NCBI GenBank assembly: GCA_020746105.1
Contig: CM036620.1
Coordinates: 25,628,604 to 25,692,603, forward strand
Direction of reading: 5' to 3'
Source: Trogon surrucura
Lineage: Eukaryota > Chordata > Aves > Trogoniformes > Trogonidae
DNA: 64,000 nt
The notes below the pieces were generated by a model. That model worked only from the letters and a program-made list of their open reading frames with translations. It did no database searches and had not been told where the DNA came from. This document shows positions 45,242 to 58,600 of the stretch, piece by piece. The position numbers were made by a program, and so were the translations under genes. Every line of letters starts with the position of its first letter. Position 1 is the stretch's first letter.

Positions 45242-48200
45242 CAGAAAAGGAAAATCAAACCAAAGCAGTATTTCTTGAGCAGTTAAAGGCTAAAACTGCA
45301 GCAGACACAGCCCGGTTGCTTTGCCTGGCAGGGCCCTGGAACACCTCCGGAGTTTTGGGGTTGGTACTGTTGCAATTTTTGTGTGTTTCCTTTTGACATA
45401 CTGCAGTTTTGAGCTCCTGAGGACCCCTGAGGCTTTATGTGGATTGAGAGAGCCTTAGTTAAGCTTGATTTGATGCAGCCCTCTTGGAGCCAAGACAAAG
45501 CAAAGCCTTCGTATTTCCTAAAGAGCACATTATCTGCAGAGCACTTAATTTGTACTCTCTGCTTCTGCTAGTAAAAGAAGCAGTGCTGCTCTGCCCTCTG
45601 TGGGGTATTAGCAAAGTTTTATTCCTTTCTGCCTCCACTGCACATCTGTTTTAAGCATAGTTATTTACCTGTATTCGTCTGCAGATCTTGATGAGTATTC
45701 TTGTATAAATAAAAATGAGGTGCAGGAGGACATTTTGCTTTGAGCCTAATGCGCATCTTGTCCTGCTGTGCCTGTGTAAAAGGGTATCTCAGAAAGCAAG
45801 GGAAAGAAAATGTGCGTTAGTAGATACGTGGTAATGCTTCACAAATAAGAGAAGTGGGAGAAGAGCAAGAAAAGTATTATCCACTGATATTGTGATATGG
45901 GTAGAAAGTCTTGTAGCTGAGCTGGCAAGATACAGAAAACCTAAATCCCCTGGATATTTTCCCAGGCCTAATCTGATGGCCTCTTTTCACTGCTGATTCC
46001 TGTCCTGTTTATTCCTACCCTTGGCCACAAGTCATGAAGCAGATACAAGTGTGGGATGGCATAATACTCCTGAGGTTCTCAGTCTGCAGAGCAGCTCAGA
46101 AATATCTCTCTCTGGTGCGTGGCAGAGCCTTAGCAATTGCTAAGCAGAAGCCCCTTTACCGGCGATGCCAGGGAAGTAGACACGTAGCTGCCCTGTTCGC
46201 ACGCAGGGCGATGTGCTCGTAGAACGTCTCGTGCTGTAGTGTTTGACCAAACAGAGGACGGTCACAGGTGCTTTATGTGGCAGCAGACACCTCCCTGCCC
46301 AGCACACACAGGTGCTGGAGACTTGCTGGAGAGTTGCCTTTGCTGTGTGGACGTGAAGCTGGCACAGTTCCACCAGGTCAGTGGGCAGGCTGCTGATGGG
46401 CAGCAAAATGTAGGAGATGAGAACCTGGTCCATGCTGTCAAGTGTTACGTGGGTCTGTAGTTAGTTATGCCTATGTGAGCATGGGGTAGAAGAAATGAGG
46501 AGGATGAGATTGAGCATCCAAGAATGTCACAGGGTGAGACTAATGATACGAAGGTGAGACAGGAGCATTTTTTTCTGGACACAACTGGAATTTGCTGTGT
46601 GGATGTAGAATGGAGGTACTATAACTTTGAAATGCACCTCTTTATTCTTAATTTGCATCCTCATGATTTTTCGCTAGGGATCAGTTGTAACCTAATTTCT
46701 GTAGATGCTTGCAGTTTTGCCTGGAAAGTCAAGGACTAGGTGATTTGCAGCATGCAGAGGGTGGAAGAGATCTTTTGATTACTTGCCATGTGTAGGGATC
46801 AGGTCATAAAGGTTAGGTTCAGAGAGGTGTCTTCTGAAGACAGTGACATACGTCTGATTCTCCTGAGATTTCCATGAAAAGCCATGGCACACACCAGTGT
46901 GGGGCCATAGGTGTTGCACAACAGAAGCGAGAATCATAAGATATATTTTTCATGCCTAGAAATCTAGGAGAGCAAAGCCACATGCCTGGGCAAGGAGATG
47001 AGAAAGTAGTGAAACATGTAAGCCTTGCATCAATTCTTGGTAGCCAGCTTTTGCACTCTCCCTTGCCACATTGATGTGCAATATCCAGCATGAGGGGAGC
47101 TCCCATTTTGACTGTCTTATCTAGGCACTGAGTAATGCAAGCTATCAGCAGGAAGAATTAAAAACTGCTCTGGGATATTTTAATGTAATTTGTGTAAATC
47201 TGTCTAGGTAGTGTGTGTTTGCTAAGGCCTGTGACACTCTTACATTTTCTGTGCTGTATTTCTGTTGCTTTGTATGTCCAAAATAATCCTTTTCTAAAAC
47301 TGGAGAGAAAAGTGATGCTGACTAGCAAGATAAATCTGATTTACCTGCAGTGCTAAGAAAAATATTGAAGAGATGTTCTCTGGGAAGAAGGCGGCAAAAG
47401 TATTAGATGAATTTTCCGTACAGCAGAGCTCCTTTATGGTTTGGGGTTTTTTTTTTGAGTTTGGTTTGTTTCGGTTTCAGTGAGTAAGATCTGTATGCAT
47501 TATTAATAGTCAGGAGCAGGAGTAAGCTGGCTTTTACCCACAGCCCTGCTGTTATCTCTAATTCACAAATAAACTACAGCTAAATTGCAGAATTAATCAC
47601 ATTAAATTTTTTGGTGCCTGATAAGGAAAATGCCACTCTGTTTTTATTTATTTTGAGCCTGGAAAACAATTTAGCTGAATTCCTCCGGATGTGCAGTTTG
47701 CTTCCATTTAGGCATCCCGTGGCATTGCTTTAGATCTTATCCATGCTGCTGCATTAGTGTGTCTAAGCAGCATTCCAGTGATTATATCCACGTCCAGCTC
47801 CACTGCTAAATGAACTGGGACAGAAAAGCTAATTACACCTTTGCTGTAAAGGAAGGTTTCCTATTATCCAGTCTATCCACTGCCAAAGAAATGCCCTCCG
47901 AGAGCTACATGGCTTCACAGGTTTCTCTTTTTTTTTGGGGGCGGGGGGTTTGCTAATCACACATCTCTGGGGTCTCTGAGGCAGTGACAGCTGTTTGCCA
48001 GAAGGTCCAGAATCCTTTTATTATATAACATGCTGAATATTTGGAAGGGCCCAGGCTCCAGATCTGATTTATAATATTACTTGATCTTCCAGCTGCCTTA
48101 CCCAAGCCTCCAAGGATTGCTAATCCACGGACCACCAATACCTCTACTTGAGGAATGAGTGGAAGTGATGGGAACAGAGGAGACTCACTGCTTTTAGTGG

Positions 48201-49634
48201 AAAGAGGTGAAGGAATCTGTGCTGGAGCTCTGGGACAAGGAAATTTTGGAGGCAGGAAGGAATGCAGCCAAACAAATCATGCAAATAAGGGTAGGCTCCA
48301 AACATGAAGCCACGTCCTTTATAGGGCATTGGTAGGTTTGCTGCACGTGCAGACCCAGTTGGCACTGTGAAAGTTATAAACCATAGTCATAAAAAATAAC
48401 AAGTATGTCTGAGGAAGCCATGACCTGATTATAAAAAAGGCATTCTAGTTTCACTGAATGAACTATTTCCTGAAAGTGATTAACTTGGATAGAGTAATAA
48501 ATGAAGTAATAAATCTTTGCATTTGATCCTCTGGGTTTAATTCATGAGACAAGATTTATGACTGGACCCATTAACTCTTGTACTGGGAAAATACTTTTTA
48601 TCTCTCATCTGCATGGTATTAATTTGGAAGGTTTGTATTCAGGCAGGTACATCTTAGCTTTCAGTTGAAGTAGGAAAAACTTCTGAGAATATTGCACACT
48701 AAAAATATGCAAGAAAAGATCCCAGAGCAATCCTCATGTATGCAGCATTTTGCTCGTCATTCTGAAATTAAACTATGGTCTGACTGAAACCAAAAAAACA
48801 CAAGGAAAATCAATTTAAAGCTTCAGTCCACTCTGCATTTATGCTGCTGTAGCCACGTGTGTTGTCTACTCATGGACCTATCTCTGCAGGGGACTATATG
48901 AGTTACAATGTGTTGTCCCAATAGGACGTACTAAGAGCGGAATGGAGGACTTAGTTCTGCATTTCACTGTCTCTCTGGGATTAAGCTACTACTGTTGCAG
49001 GTATGTTCAGACAGTTTGAAGGTCCAATATGTATATTTGTTCATTTTCATAGCTTGGGCAATTAGAAAGACACTAAACGGTGTAGATGCATGATGTAGGA
49101 GATTGAGCCAAGCCAAAATACCATATCTAAACAGATCTCAGATTTTGGGTAGTTCAGCACCAAGAGTAAAAATGATCTCCTGTTTAGGAACTTGTAAGTG
49201 CCTACACAACAGCATGATTTGGAAACCTTATCAGGAGTCTAGGAACGTATTTTTTAAATATTTTTAGCTCCAGGTCTTGTGTCTGACCCATTCTGTAGAA
49301 AAAACAGAAGACTGTCAGCAGAGCTTGCTATGCAGAAGCTACAATCTTGGCTCTTATGGTATATAGTATCTTTCTTAGAAACTGTTATTTCAAAACACTC
49401 TCAGTAGCTATAAAGTAGCTGCACAGTGATGTGCAATATTGGCTGACAGTGACAGCATAGTAGCTAATAAATTGTTTGTAGGATAAGAAAGTAAAAGCTA
49501 AATAAAAGATTCACAAGTGAGCTAGAAGCAGTATCCCATTTTGGGATTCTTTAAATGGAATTAATGCAGAAGAGTCATGCAGTCTGTTTGTTATTATATA
49601 ATCCAGTGGCTAAAAGTAAGTAAGAGGGAGTTCT

Positions 49635-49671
49635 GTGTATGTATATACACATATACATCCATACATATATA
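49635..49671. repeat. TATA/CATA-rich simple repeat
   Basis: Interrupted runs of GTAT, ACAT and ATAC in a region of alternating purine and pyrimidine. No function is suggested. Confidence 0.7.
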
Positions 49672-51120
49672 AAATCACTCACTTCTTCAAGTGAGCGTAA
49701 GTGACTATTTTCAGATTGTTACTTCTGACACTAATGGGGAAATAAATTCATTTACAGTGTGCTTTCAGGCACTAATATAAGCTTGTTAGTATCAGCATCC
49801 AAAGTCCCTTAACATCAGTGGAAGCTTAATTATAAAATATTACCCCATAATAAGGACATGCAGTGTTTCATAAGTGTAAACATTAAGGCTGCTTCAATTA
49901 CAGGTTTCCCTGTAGCTGCTGTGGAAAGACGTTTACCTCTCTCCCTGCTTTCAACAAGCAGAGAAAGACATAATCCATGTTGTGGCCTGATGCTGCACAT
50001 GCTCAGCTGTACTGGCTGAATAGTCCATTGACATCAAAGAAAGTCTTTGGAAGATAAAATCTTGGCATCCTATGGCCAGCTAGGATTTCACCTAAGCTCC
50101 ATAAATTAAAGTGGATATGTATGTTTTTTGCAGGTTTTGGGCCTTAAGACCAAATACTACCCTGAGGTAGGTCCCTTTTAAAGTTTGCAAAATGGACCTG
50201 TGCCATTAAATGCAGAAAAAAAGATTATTTTTTTTCTTGTTTTTTAGTTTTCTTTTAAAGCTGGTAAGGTGGCAAAGTGTGAAGGATTGGTTTAGGATGA
50301 GTACCCGGAAGGTGATTTAAATTAGTAAGCTGCACATAAATTTCCGCACTTCTTATTTGATAATTTCTGACATTCAGTGTGAAGTTAAAAGGTTGAAAGG
50401 ACATCTGATCTGCAGCCACACATTCTTTCTTTAGTTCTTCTTAGTTCAGCACCAGCATTTGCGTGGCTTGTGTGCAGAAATGCTCCCTGCAACCCCTGCC
50501 CAACCAGCCCTGTGTGTTTTGCTGTGGCTGGAACTGACTTCAGTCACCTGGCCTTGATAGTGTTGACACAAACAACTTAAAAGCTAATGATGGGACATTC
50601 TGAAATTCGGGAACTTCTTGGGGCTGCCCATGAGGGGAAACAATGTTGTTAAAATTTCATTTGGCTCTGGACTAATACAAATTGCGTGGTAAATCAAAGC
50701 GTGATGCTCTGCAGACTAATTCAGCCCTAAATCCTCCTCCTCAGAGGAGGCAGTAAGCTGGGTAGTGCCTGAACTGCAGCGGTCCGCAACCTGATGGTGG
50801 ATGCAGCTAGAAGATATGACCTCTTGTTCTCAGGAGTGCTTTTGGAAATGAAGCTTCTGCTGTGCCACTCAATACTTGTGTGTCAGAGTTTTTGACACAC
50901 CTGTTTTTTCGTGATGCCATCCTCTGCACCTGTGCAGTGTTGGTTGGGTGATCTGCCCTTGATCTTTGCATGCTGAGCCCTCACTGACGTTGAGGATGCG
51001 ATGCCTAGAGTGGCTTGTAGATGTGTGAGCTGGAAAGGCCACGGCTCCCTTTTTGTGCCCAGATGCCCTCATAGGTACCAAAACGTGCTCTGCGTTTCCT
51101 CTGGGTTGGCTGTTGATTTT

Positions 51121-51162
51121 ACACAATTATATAAAAAATATATATATACACAATTATATAAA
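51121..51162. repeat. ACACAATTATATA direct repeat around (AT)n
   Basis: ACACAATTATATA occurs at 51121 and again at 51149, with an A/AT run between. It is a small duplication in an AT-rich patch. Confidence 0.7.
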
Positions 51163-52589
51163 CTCCTCCACATCTAGTAGATCTGGAAGCAGTTAACTAG
51201 CTGAGTGCAAACAAAGCTAAAGTGAAAAGTAGATTCCCCTCTTCTTTGGAGGTATTTCTGGAGAGCCAGATGTCTGTCATCTGTATCCAAATGCTCGCCT
51301 CCAGACACCGGACAAACACGGAGTGGGTGGTGGTCATGCCGAGTGCCGGACATGGGGCGGGTGAGATGTCTGGACTCTTCTGACTGTCCCAGCAGCGGAA
51401 ACGCAGAATAACTCATTCTGTATCACTGTGTTTTGCTGGTGGTGTAACTTTGCAGAATTTAACCCCTGGCCCTGCTCGTGGGAGCTCCTCTGATCATCCC
51501 TCTCCCTTCCCTGTCCAGGAGCAGGAGAGTGCAGTCACCCGTGCTCGAAGAGCAGGGAAAACATACAGGACTCTCAGCAGTGGGTCTGGCCCCCAACGTC
51601 CCCTCTTGTGCATTTGGGCGACCCGTTTCTTCCCCTCCGGTTTATTCTTTCAAGCCCTTACACAAGGGAATAATCTGTTTCCATTTTATTCTTCCGACTC
51701 AAATCGACATGACTGCTCACATCAGTTACGTTTACAAGATCAGGCTCCCTGGTTTGTAAAGCTCTGTGTAGTTCATCTCTGTTGGTAAACTTATTTTCTT
51801 ACTTGCAAATTTACCCAAGAGAAAATAGTAAGAAAATGTGTTACTGGCTTAGAGACTCACTAACCTACCATTTAGCAATGGTTGAAAGGATTTCTCTATT
51901 TTCATGTAGAGTGCAGATCGATAAATCTTTAATAAACATCCTTTCTTTTTGATAATGCATCTTTTGAGCTACGGGAATGCTAAATTACCTTCAAAGATGA
52001 ATTTCAGTACAGAAGGAAAAAAAAAAAAAGGTCACATATAACATTTCAGCCCTGGGAATTTTATGTTTTAATCAGTTTGCTTAATAAAATGCAATAAGGC
52101 TATTGCCGTGATCAGCAAGATACTTTTCGAAATCTGACAGTTATAGCTGTCTCATATATTAATGTGAATCGCAAAAATAAATGGCAAATACAAAGCATTC
52201 AGCTGAAGTTGTGTTAACTCCCAAGATGGCTTTCTTGTTCTGTTGCCTCACTAGCTTAAGTTTATAATGACAGCACTGCAGATCTGATGTCTTTGTACTG
52301 AATTTTTAAATAATCCTTAGAAGAAAGAAAAATCAGGCATCTAACCAATTAAGGCCAGGAGTTTCGATTCAGAGTTACAGACACTTCAAAGAAAGCCAAG
52401 TTTGCCCAGAAAGACGTTTTCCCGTGTCACTTTTGGTTCAGATGTGAACTGTGAGATGTATGTGGTAAAAAAACCCTGTTTGTTTCTTATTTAAAAGCCA
52501 TCTAAACAAGCTTGTGGTTGCAACAATGACTGTCATGTTTTAAAAGTAGTTGTATATATTATAACATAATAAGATAATAAATAATACAT

Positions 52590-52642
52590 GTCTGTCTATA
52601 TCTGTCTATCCACCCATCCATCCATCTAGCCATCCATCCATG
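52590..52642. repeat. degenerate (ATCC/GTCT)n microsatellite
   Basis: TGTCTGTCTATCTGTCTATC runs into CACCCATCCATCCATC and CATCCATCCATG, an interrupted four-base repeat. Confidence 0.85.
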
Positions 52643-55600
52643 TAAATCCATCCCTCTTAACTGTGAAATTACAAATAGCAAAAAATGCTCATTCTCCCTG
52701 ATATGATCAGTTTTATTCCTAGGAATGCTTCTGAACCTAAACCTTAGATTTAAAGGAACTCTTATTTTGATCAGGCTTGTTTTCAAATCTAAATTTTCTG
52801 TGTGACACCGAAAATGTCAGTGCCACGAAAAATGCAGATCTCCCCTTGCATTTATCAATGGCTTCTCGTGCTTGGCCTTTCTTTTGTGGGGGAGAGGTCT
52901 GATGATAAACCATTATTGACATTTACAATTCGTTACACTTCACTTGTGTGCAGTCTGCATCAAACGATGCGGGAGTAAGGCTTCACTGGTGTCCAGGCAA
53001 TATTTGGGGTTATCTAGAAGGAGACCAGGACTGTCCTCTCATGCAGAAAAAGCGTATGCAGACAGAGCCCTGCTCAAGGGGTTGGTCTCTGTTGGTGCGG
53101 GAATTCTTGGGTCCTAATCCCAGCAGTGTCTCTGTGTGCTAGAGTCAGCCAAATGGTGTTTTCTGTTATCTTATGTTGGTGTGTAAGAGTCCCCACCATC
53201 CTTGGCGGGGCAAGGCTGGCTCGACAGGCTGTTTGGGGTTGGGGAGGCAGGTGGGGGAGGTGTGGGAGCATCGCTGCTTTGCATCACGGTGGCTGCCACC
53301 AGCTGCAGGCTCTGGGGATGCCAGTTTTAATAATTGAAAACTTTTCTTCTTTCTTACACAATTCAGAGCTTTATACTTTCCTCCCACGAAAACTTCCCGA
53401 TTCCTTTTGCTGGTGGTCAAACGCCCGTGCCTGCAGGCAGGTGCCGGCTGCCTGTCGATGCCGGACAAGGCAGGGTGTGAAGTTGGGGTGGTAGGGAGAC
53501 AGTGAGAGAAATACTTGGCACAGTGGGATGCCAGTGAGACTAGTGCTGCAGAGCAATGATGTTCACAAAAGTAACTGTAACTCTTTTTCGATGCCTTTTC
53601 ATCCTCGTTATGAATTATTTTAATTTCTTCTGTGGATTTATTAAGTACCTCTTCTCCTGGTGGCTCAGCACTTACTTACCAAGTTAAACCAAGCAGTAAA
53701 TTACCTATGCTTGCCTGGACACAGTGGACAATGCAGCAGAACTCCGTTGTTGTTGTGTTAAGAATTAAAAATCAGGCAAGAAGTAAAGAAAAGGGGAAGG
53801 CTTTAATGGTATTTCCTGCCTTTGTCTTCTGCTAAATCTACTTGGAGAGAGTGATCTGTGCTAAAAGTCAACTTGGAGAAGACTCATGCTCTCCCCAGGG
53901 CCTTTAAACTAGGGAGCCTCCCAACCGATGGGTACGCACTGATTTTGTTCCTGCTGGAGCCAATGTGCACAATTGCTTTTTCCCACAGTTCCTAATATTG
54001 ACATCAAAATGCACCTTCTCCCCAGCAGAGACTGATCCAGCTTGAGAACTTGCTCTGTCCATTTTTTCTGGCTCCACTTTGTCTTCTGCAGCAGAGTTGC
54101 AGCAGGGCTGAGTTTCCCCTGGTGATTCACAGATAGGTTGGGCATTAGCGGGGCACACAGGAGTTTTGTGGTTGGTTCCACAGTTGGCCCTTCTCCATAG
54201 AGCCCATTAAAGCTTTTACACTACAATTTAGGCTAAGAAATTTTTTTTAATCAATTTTATTGTCCTCAAGGTATCATGGTGAATGTCATATTGGATTATA
54301 CAAATGAAGACAGTTTTAGTGAGAGCCTGTTAAAGGCTCTGTGCTAATTTTATAACTTAGTTTATAAAGTACTTCTGCTAACGCTGAGTTGATTGTGACC
54401 AAAGAGGCAGAGGCTGTTTGGTCTTGCTTCTTGGTAGAAGCATCACAGTTGTGGAGTTGAGTCAAGAACATCAGATAATCATTGTGGATTCCCAGCATTT
54501 GGTTGTTTACACTCCCATACGTTTTCTGTGCAAATATTTTCCCTCTTCTGATGCTTGTTTTTGCTGACCCTCTCTAGTCAGGAGCCAGGGTTCCCTTATT
54601 AATCTGTAAATCAGAGACATTTAATTGGCTTCTGCAATTTCAGTATGGGTTTGGTCATGTTCCAGTGGAAAAAATGTTGCTTTGACCAACCACTGTGATG
54701 TCTGTTTTTCCAAGCAGGAGACAGAAGAGAGAACAGGGATAAGATACAGTCAAACAGAGAATGCCTTTTCTAATTACAAATGGCCCATTCTGTTCTGCTG
54801 TGGGCAAAAGGCCAAATGTAATGTATTATAGAACACAACAATGTAGCCGTATATACGTGTGCTTAATCTTAGGGGAAAAACCACGTGAACTTAAGAGCGT
54901 CTTCAGTAAAAGGAATATATGTGTTTCTTTGGAATGTATCAGCAGTTTGTGAAAGTGAGAATTTTCTTGTATCTTTCTGACTAGCTGTAGACTCGAGGCA
55001 CAGTTACAATGCTGTTTACATTCATGACCATACTCAGATCAATTTATAATGAAGGGAGATGAAGGCAGGCTCCTCTAATGACTGGAAAGAGTCCAGAGTA
55101 TGTCAGGAATTTCTGAGACTCTTTCTAGGGTGCATGGCAGCTAATTACATCCAAGGAATAATAATAATGAAAAAAAAGCAAGTAGTGGAAGTGCAAATAC
55201 AGATTGCAAAACTAACCTCAAGGGTCTTTGCCATTTCTAAGCTGTCTTCGCTTGAATCAAATTCAGGAGGGGGGGATAACAGCACTTATTTACATTTCTA
55301 TGTACATGTTTCAATCCCAGTAGGATGGGCACTGCCTTCCTCCTTTCCTTCCAGCTCTTGGAGCACCTCTGTTCTGGTTAGGCTTTTTGTACCCCGTTGG
55401 TACCTGACAATGTTTGTTTTAACTTCCACGTGTAGGCATCTCAGTGAGTGTCTCATTTACTCCTCTTCATTTGGAGCTCTCTGAGAGTCCAGGTGCACCA
55501 CTGAGAGTCAAGTAACAAAGTACAATTCAAGAAATGTGCATATGGGTTAGGCTTTAGGCATGGAAAGGCTTAATCTCTTCCTGAGGTTGGCAACCCGCAG

Positions 55601-58600
55601 TGGAAATCAGCAGGTTCTTGCCAGACTCAAATAAAATGCAAAGAAAGGCTCAGGAGGAGACGAGCATCAATGTGAGGGGATGCAGGGCAAGATAGAGCTG
55701 GGCTGGTGAGCAGAGAAAGTACTGTCCCTGGCGTGCCCTGAAATCCAGATTTGGGGAAACAAACAGGATGCAATGCTACATAGACCAGGTGAGATGGGTA
55801 GTTGCTGTCTCCATCCCTCAGGAAAAGCTTGCTCCTCCTCTCAGCTACTGCTACTTAAATCTCACTGCCTTAAATAAACAGGGCAATGGGGGAGTTTAAA
55901 GCTTGTAGCTCTCTTTTCAGAAACCATTACGCAAAACTGATGGGGTGGCTGGTGAGAGCAGGGTGGTTCGGAGATAAAGGTCCAAGTGTTGCCTAAAGAC
56001 TGGATACATTAGAGATGGCTTCGTGAGAGAGAGATGCTGGAGCAGCCTTGTCGCAGAGGGAGAATTGGTGGGCTTTCCCACTTGACCTCTGGTGGGAGTA
56101 GATGGGCTTCAGGGGCTTGCACAGAGCTTTGCAGGGAAGCCAGATGTCTGCTCTACCGATGCTCACAGGTCTGCACCGAGGCTTGGAGGCCAATGGCAGC
56201 TGTTTCTTCTCGGCCCCTCTGTTTATTTGCCTTCAGAGAGGCTTTGAAATTCTGCTATGTGAGGTCTTGTATTAATGTATTTTTTTAAAAATACACTTTA
56301 ATGGCAAAAAAAAGAAACTTCTGTGTTCCTGTATTTGGTGAGCTTGTTTCCTGCTGAGGAATATGAAGTTGTTTTAAATAACTAGTAAAGTGTCTGCAAA
56401 ACTTGAGGAGGAACTACAGGAGGAATGCAGACTTTGTATTTGTAAATCCTTAAGTGTGATCCTTTAGACTGGCTACCAGAATCTGTTCTGGAGTATTTGG
56501 GGTGCACGTACAGACTGCAGACCTAGGCTCTGTTGTGCTTAATAAAGCCAAAGCTATTCCATATGAACAGATAAACGCAGATAACACACATTGTGGCAGT
56601 AACAAAATAAGGACCCTGGTACAAAGCTGCAGACCACCTTTTCTTCTCATTTATGCTGATGCAAGGCTTTGCTGGTACTGCAATACCACTCTGTGAAGCT
56701 GAAAACCTAAGAGCCGTATGAAGCATGAGATGAGTGACGTGGCTGAATGGTGACTTAATTCACTGTTCTCAGTTCCAAAGTGGTCTTTTTTTCAGTCTCC
56801 TAATTTTGTTTGTTCCGTGCCAGTCAGTTACCATTAAGTTCCCAAATATTTTTTTCCCTTACATATGTATATGTGTCTATACATTTGCAGAGGCTTACAA
56901 TTAAGCTTGAAGTAAGAGTAGACTTATTGCATGATTTTTCTGTTTAAAAGCCACTTTGGTTTTATTTCTTAGTGAAAACATAGATGCTCTCAAGTTGTGA
57001 TGTCCCACTAATAACTAGAGGGGCTGCCCTCTAAAGCTTCAGTTCGATCTTGAAGAATAAGTTCCTGATCTTCCTTTGCTGGAGAAAATGTGGAAAAACT
57101 AGCTGATGTGAGGCATATCTGAATAACAGCCATTGTGAGCTTTTTCCCCCCCTATTCCCTAACCATTTTGTAAATGGAGGACTTCCCATGCTGCTGCTGT
57201 TGGGACAAAGGCATCTTTGAACTACTCACAGCCCTCAGCCCTTGTCTGCAACTCACTTGCTCCTCGGTAGCTTTGGGGTGGGAGGGCAGTTCCCAGTGTT
57301 GGGAAAGAGAATGTGATTTGTGGGGTAAATAGAGTCCTGGAGCATTGACCGCCTTTCCTGGGGCACTTGTGGGTTTTGCAGCATTTGGGGTCCTGTTAGA
57401 ACAGCTAGAATCTGTATTAGGTCCACAATTGCTGGACTGCAGTCGGTATTTGTGATTTGTAACCTGTATTGCTGGTAGGCAGAAGCTTCACACAGTGACC
57501 TTAGGCATGCCAAGACCATCCCAGAAAAACTGTGAAGGACCTTGAACATATCCTTTCCTTTTTTCATTATTTCATTTTTTCTGTTTTTTTTTTTCCTTTT
57601 TTCCCCTCTCCTAAGTGATCAGAGTGGGAAGGTTGAGTTGGTCTTGTTTCTCTTGGCAGCGCTGTATCTGGGACAGGTGGAAGAAAGGTAGCTGAGCAGT
57701 AAGTCAGAAGGAGAGGGAGAGTGCACACCACATCGCCCAGGGCTGTACTCTTCGCCTTGGGGTGTTTGCCAGGAAGGAGATAGGATGACACTTTGAAGGA
57801 AAAGCATTCCAGAGCGTCCTTTGAGGAGGTCAGGCTTTTTGCAGGGTTTTTGTTGGTTTTTTTTAAATTTTTCTGTCCCATCCTGCTCGCACATATGTGG
57901 CTGTTGATTTCATTAGCCTCTCCCTCAGTGAGAATGATGTGCCCGTGCCTTTAGCTGTTGAATCCTGCTAATATATGAGAGATTTTCCCCAAATGCCTTA
58001 ACTAGATGGTGCCAAGCTGAACCTTATGGTCTGCAAACCATATTTCTTCCAATGCTTCCTGTTCTTTAAGGAAAACAAGGCACTTCCTCTGACATGATGT
58101 GATGCTTTTGTTTTATACAGATTACACTGAATTCTCACTTAGGAGTTTATTACAGTTTATAATTCCCTGAAGCTCCATTATGAATCTTCTTGTAGTAACA
58201 AGTACCTGGCTGTCACATATTCAAATTCCTTATCTCATGAGAGCAGCTGGGCACAGAGGGTGCCCTTTGCTGAACACTTCAAGGTATGTGCTGAGATTGC
58301 TTGTTTCTTTTTGTTCTACTTCATCCCAAAATGAACATGCCCTCCAAGAAATCAATAATGCTTCTATATTTGTCCAGTGTTTTTTGTTGGTTTCCTTAGC
58401 TGTGCCAGTGTGAATCTCAACCAGGAAAGTTACTGAAGCAGGAAGATAAATTTTGACTTGTTGCTACCAGAAATACCTTGTTACTCAAAGTTTGTAGGGT
58501 ATAATGTGTGCGATCTGCCTCATCTGTGATTATCAGCAGCAGTATTTCATTATGCATGTTAAAAAAACCCTAAAAATTGTTTTTCTTTGTCGTCTCCTCC

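Noticed and set aside
53100..53150. MIR-like 'gggtcctaatcccagcagtgtctctgtgtgc'
   Set aside because: Only a short partial resemblance to the MIR head; not enough to call.
55059..55484. 141-codon plus-strand open frame
   Set aside because: No domain or conserved-looking block; low-complexity stretches are translated within it.
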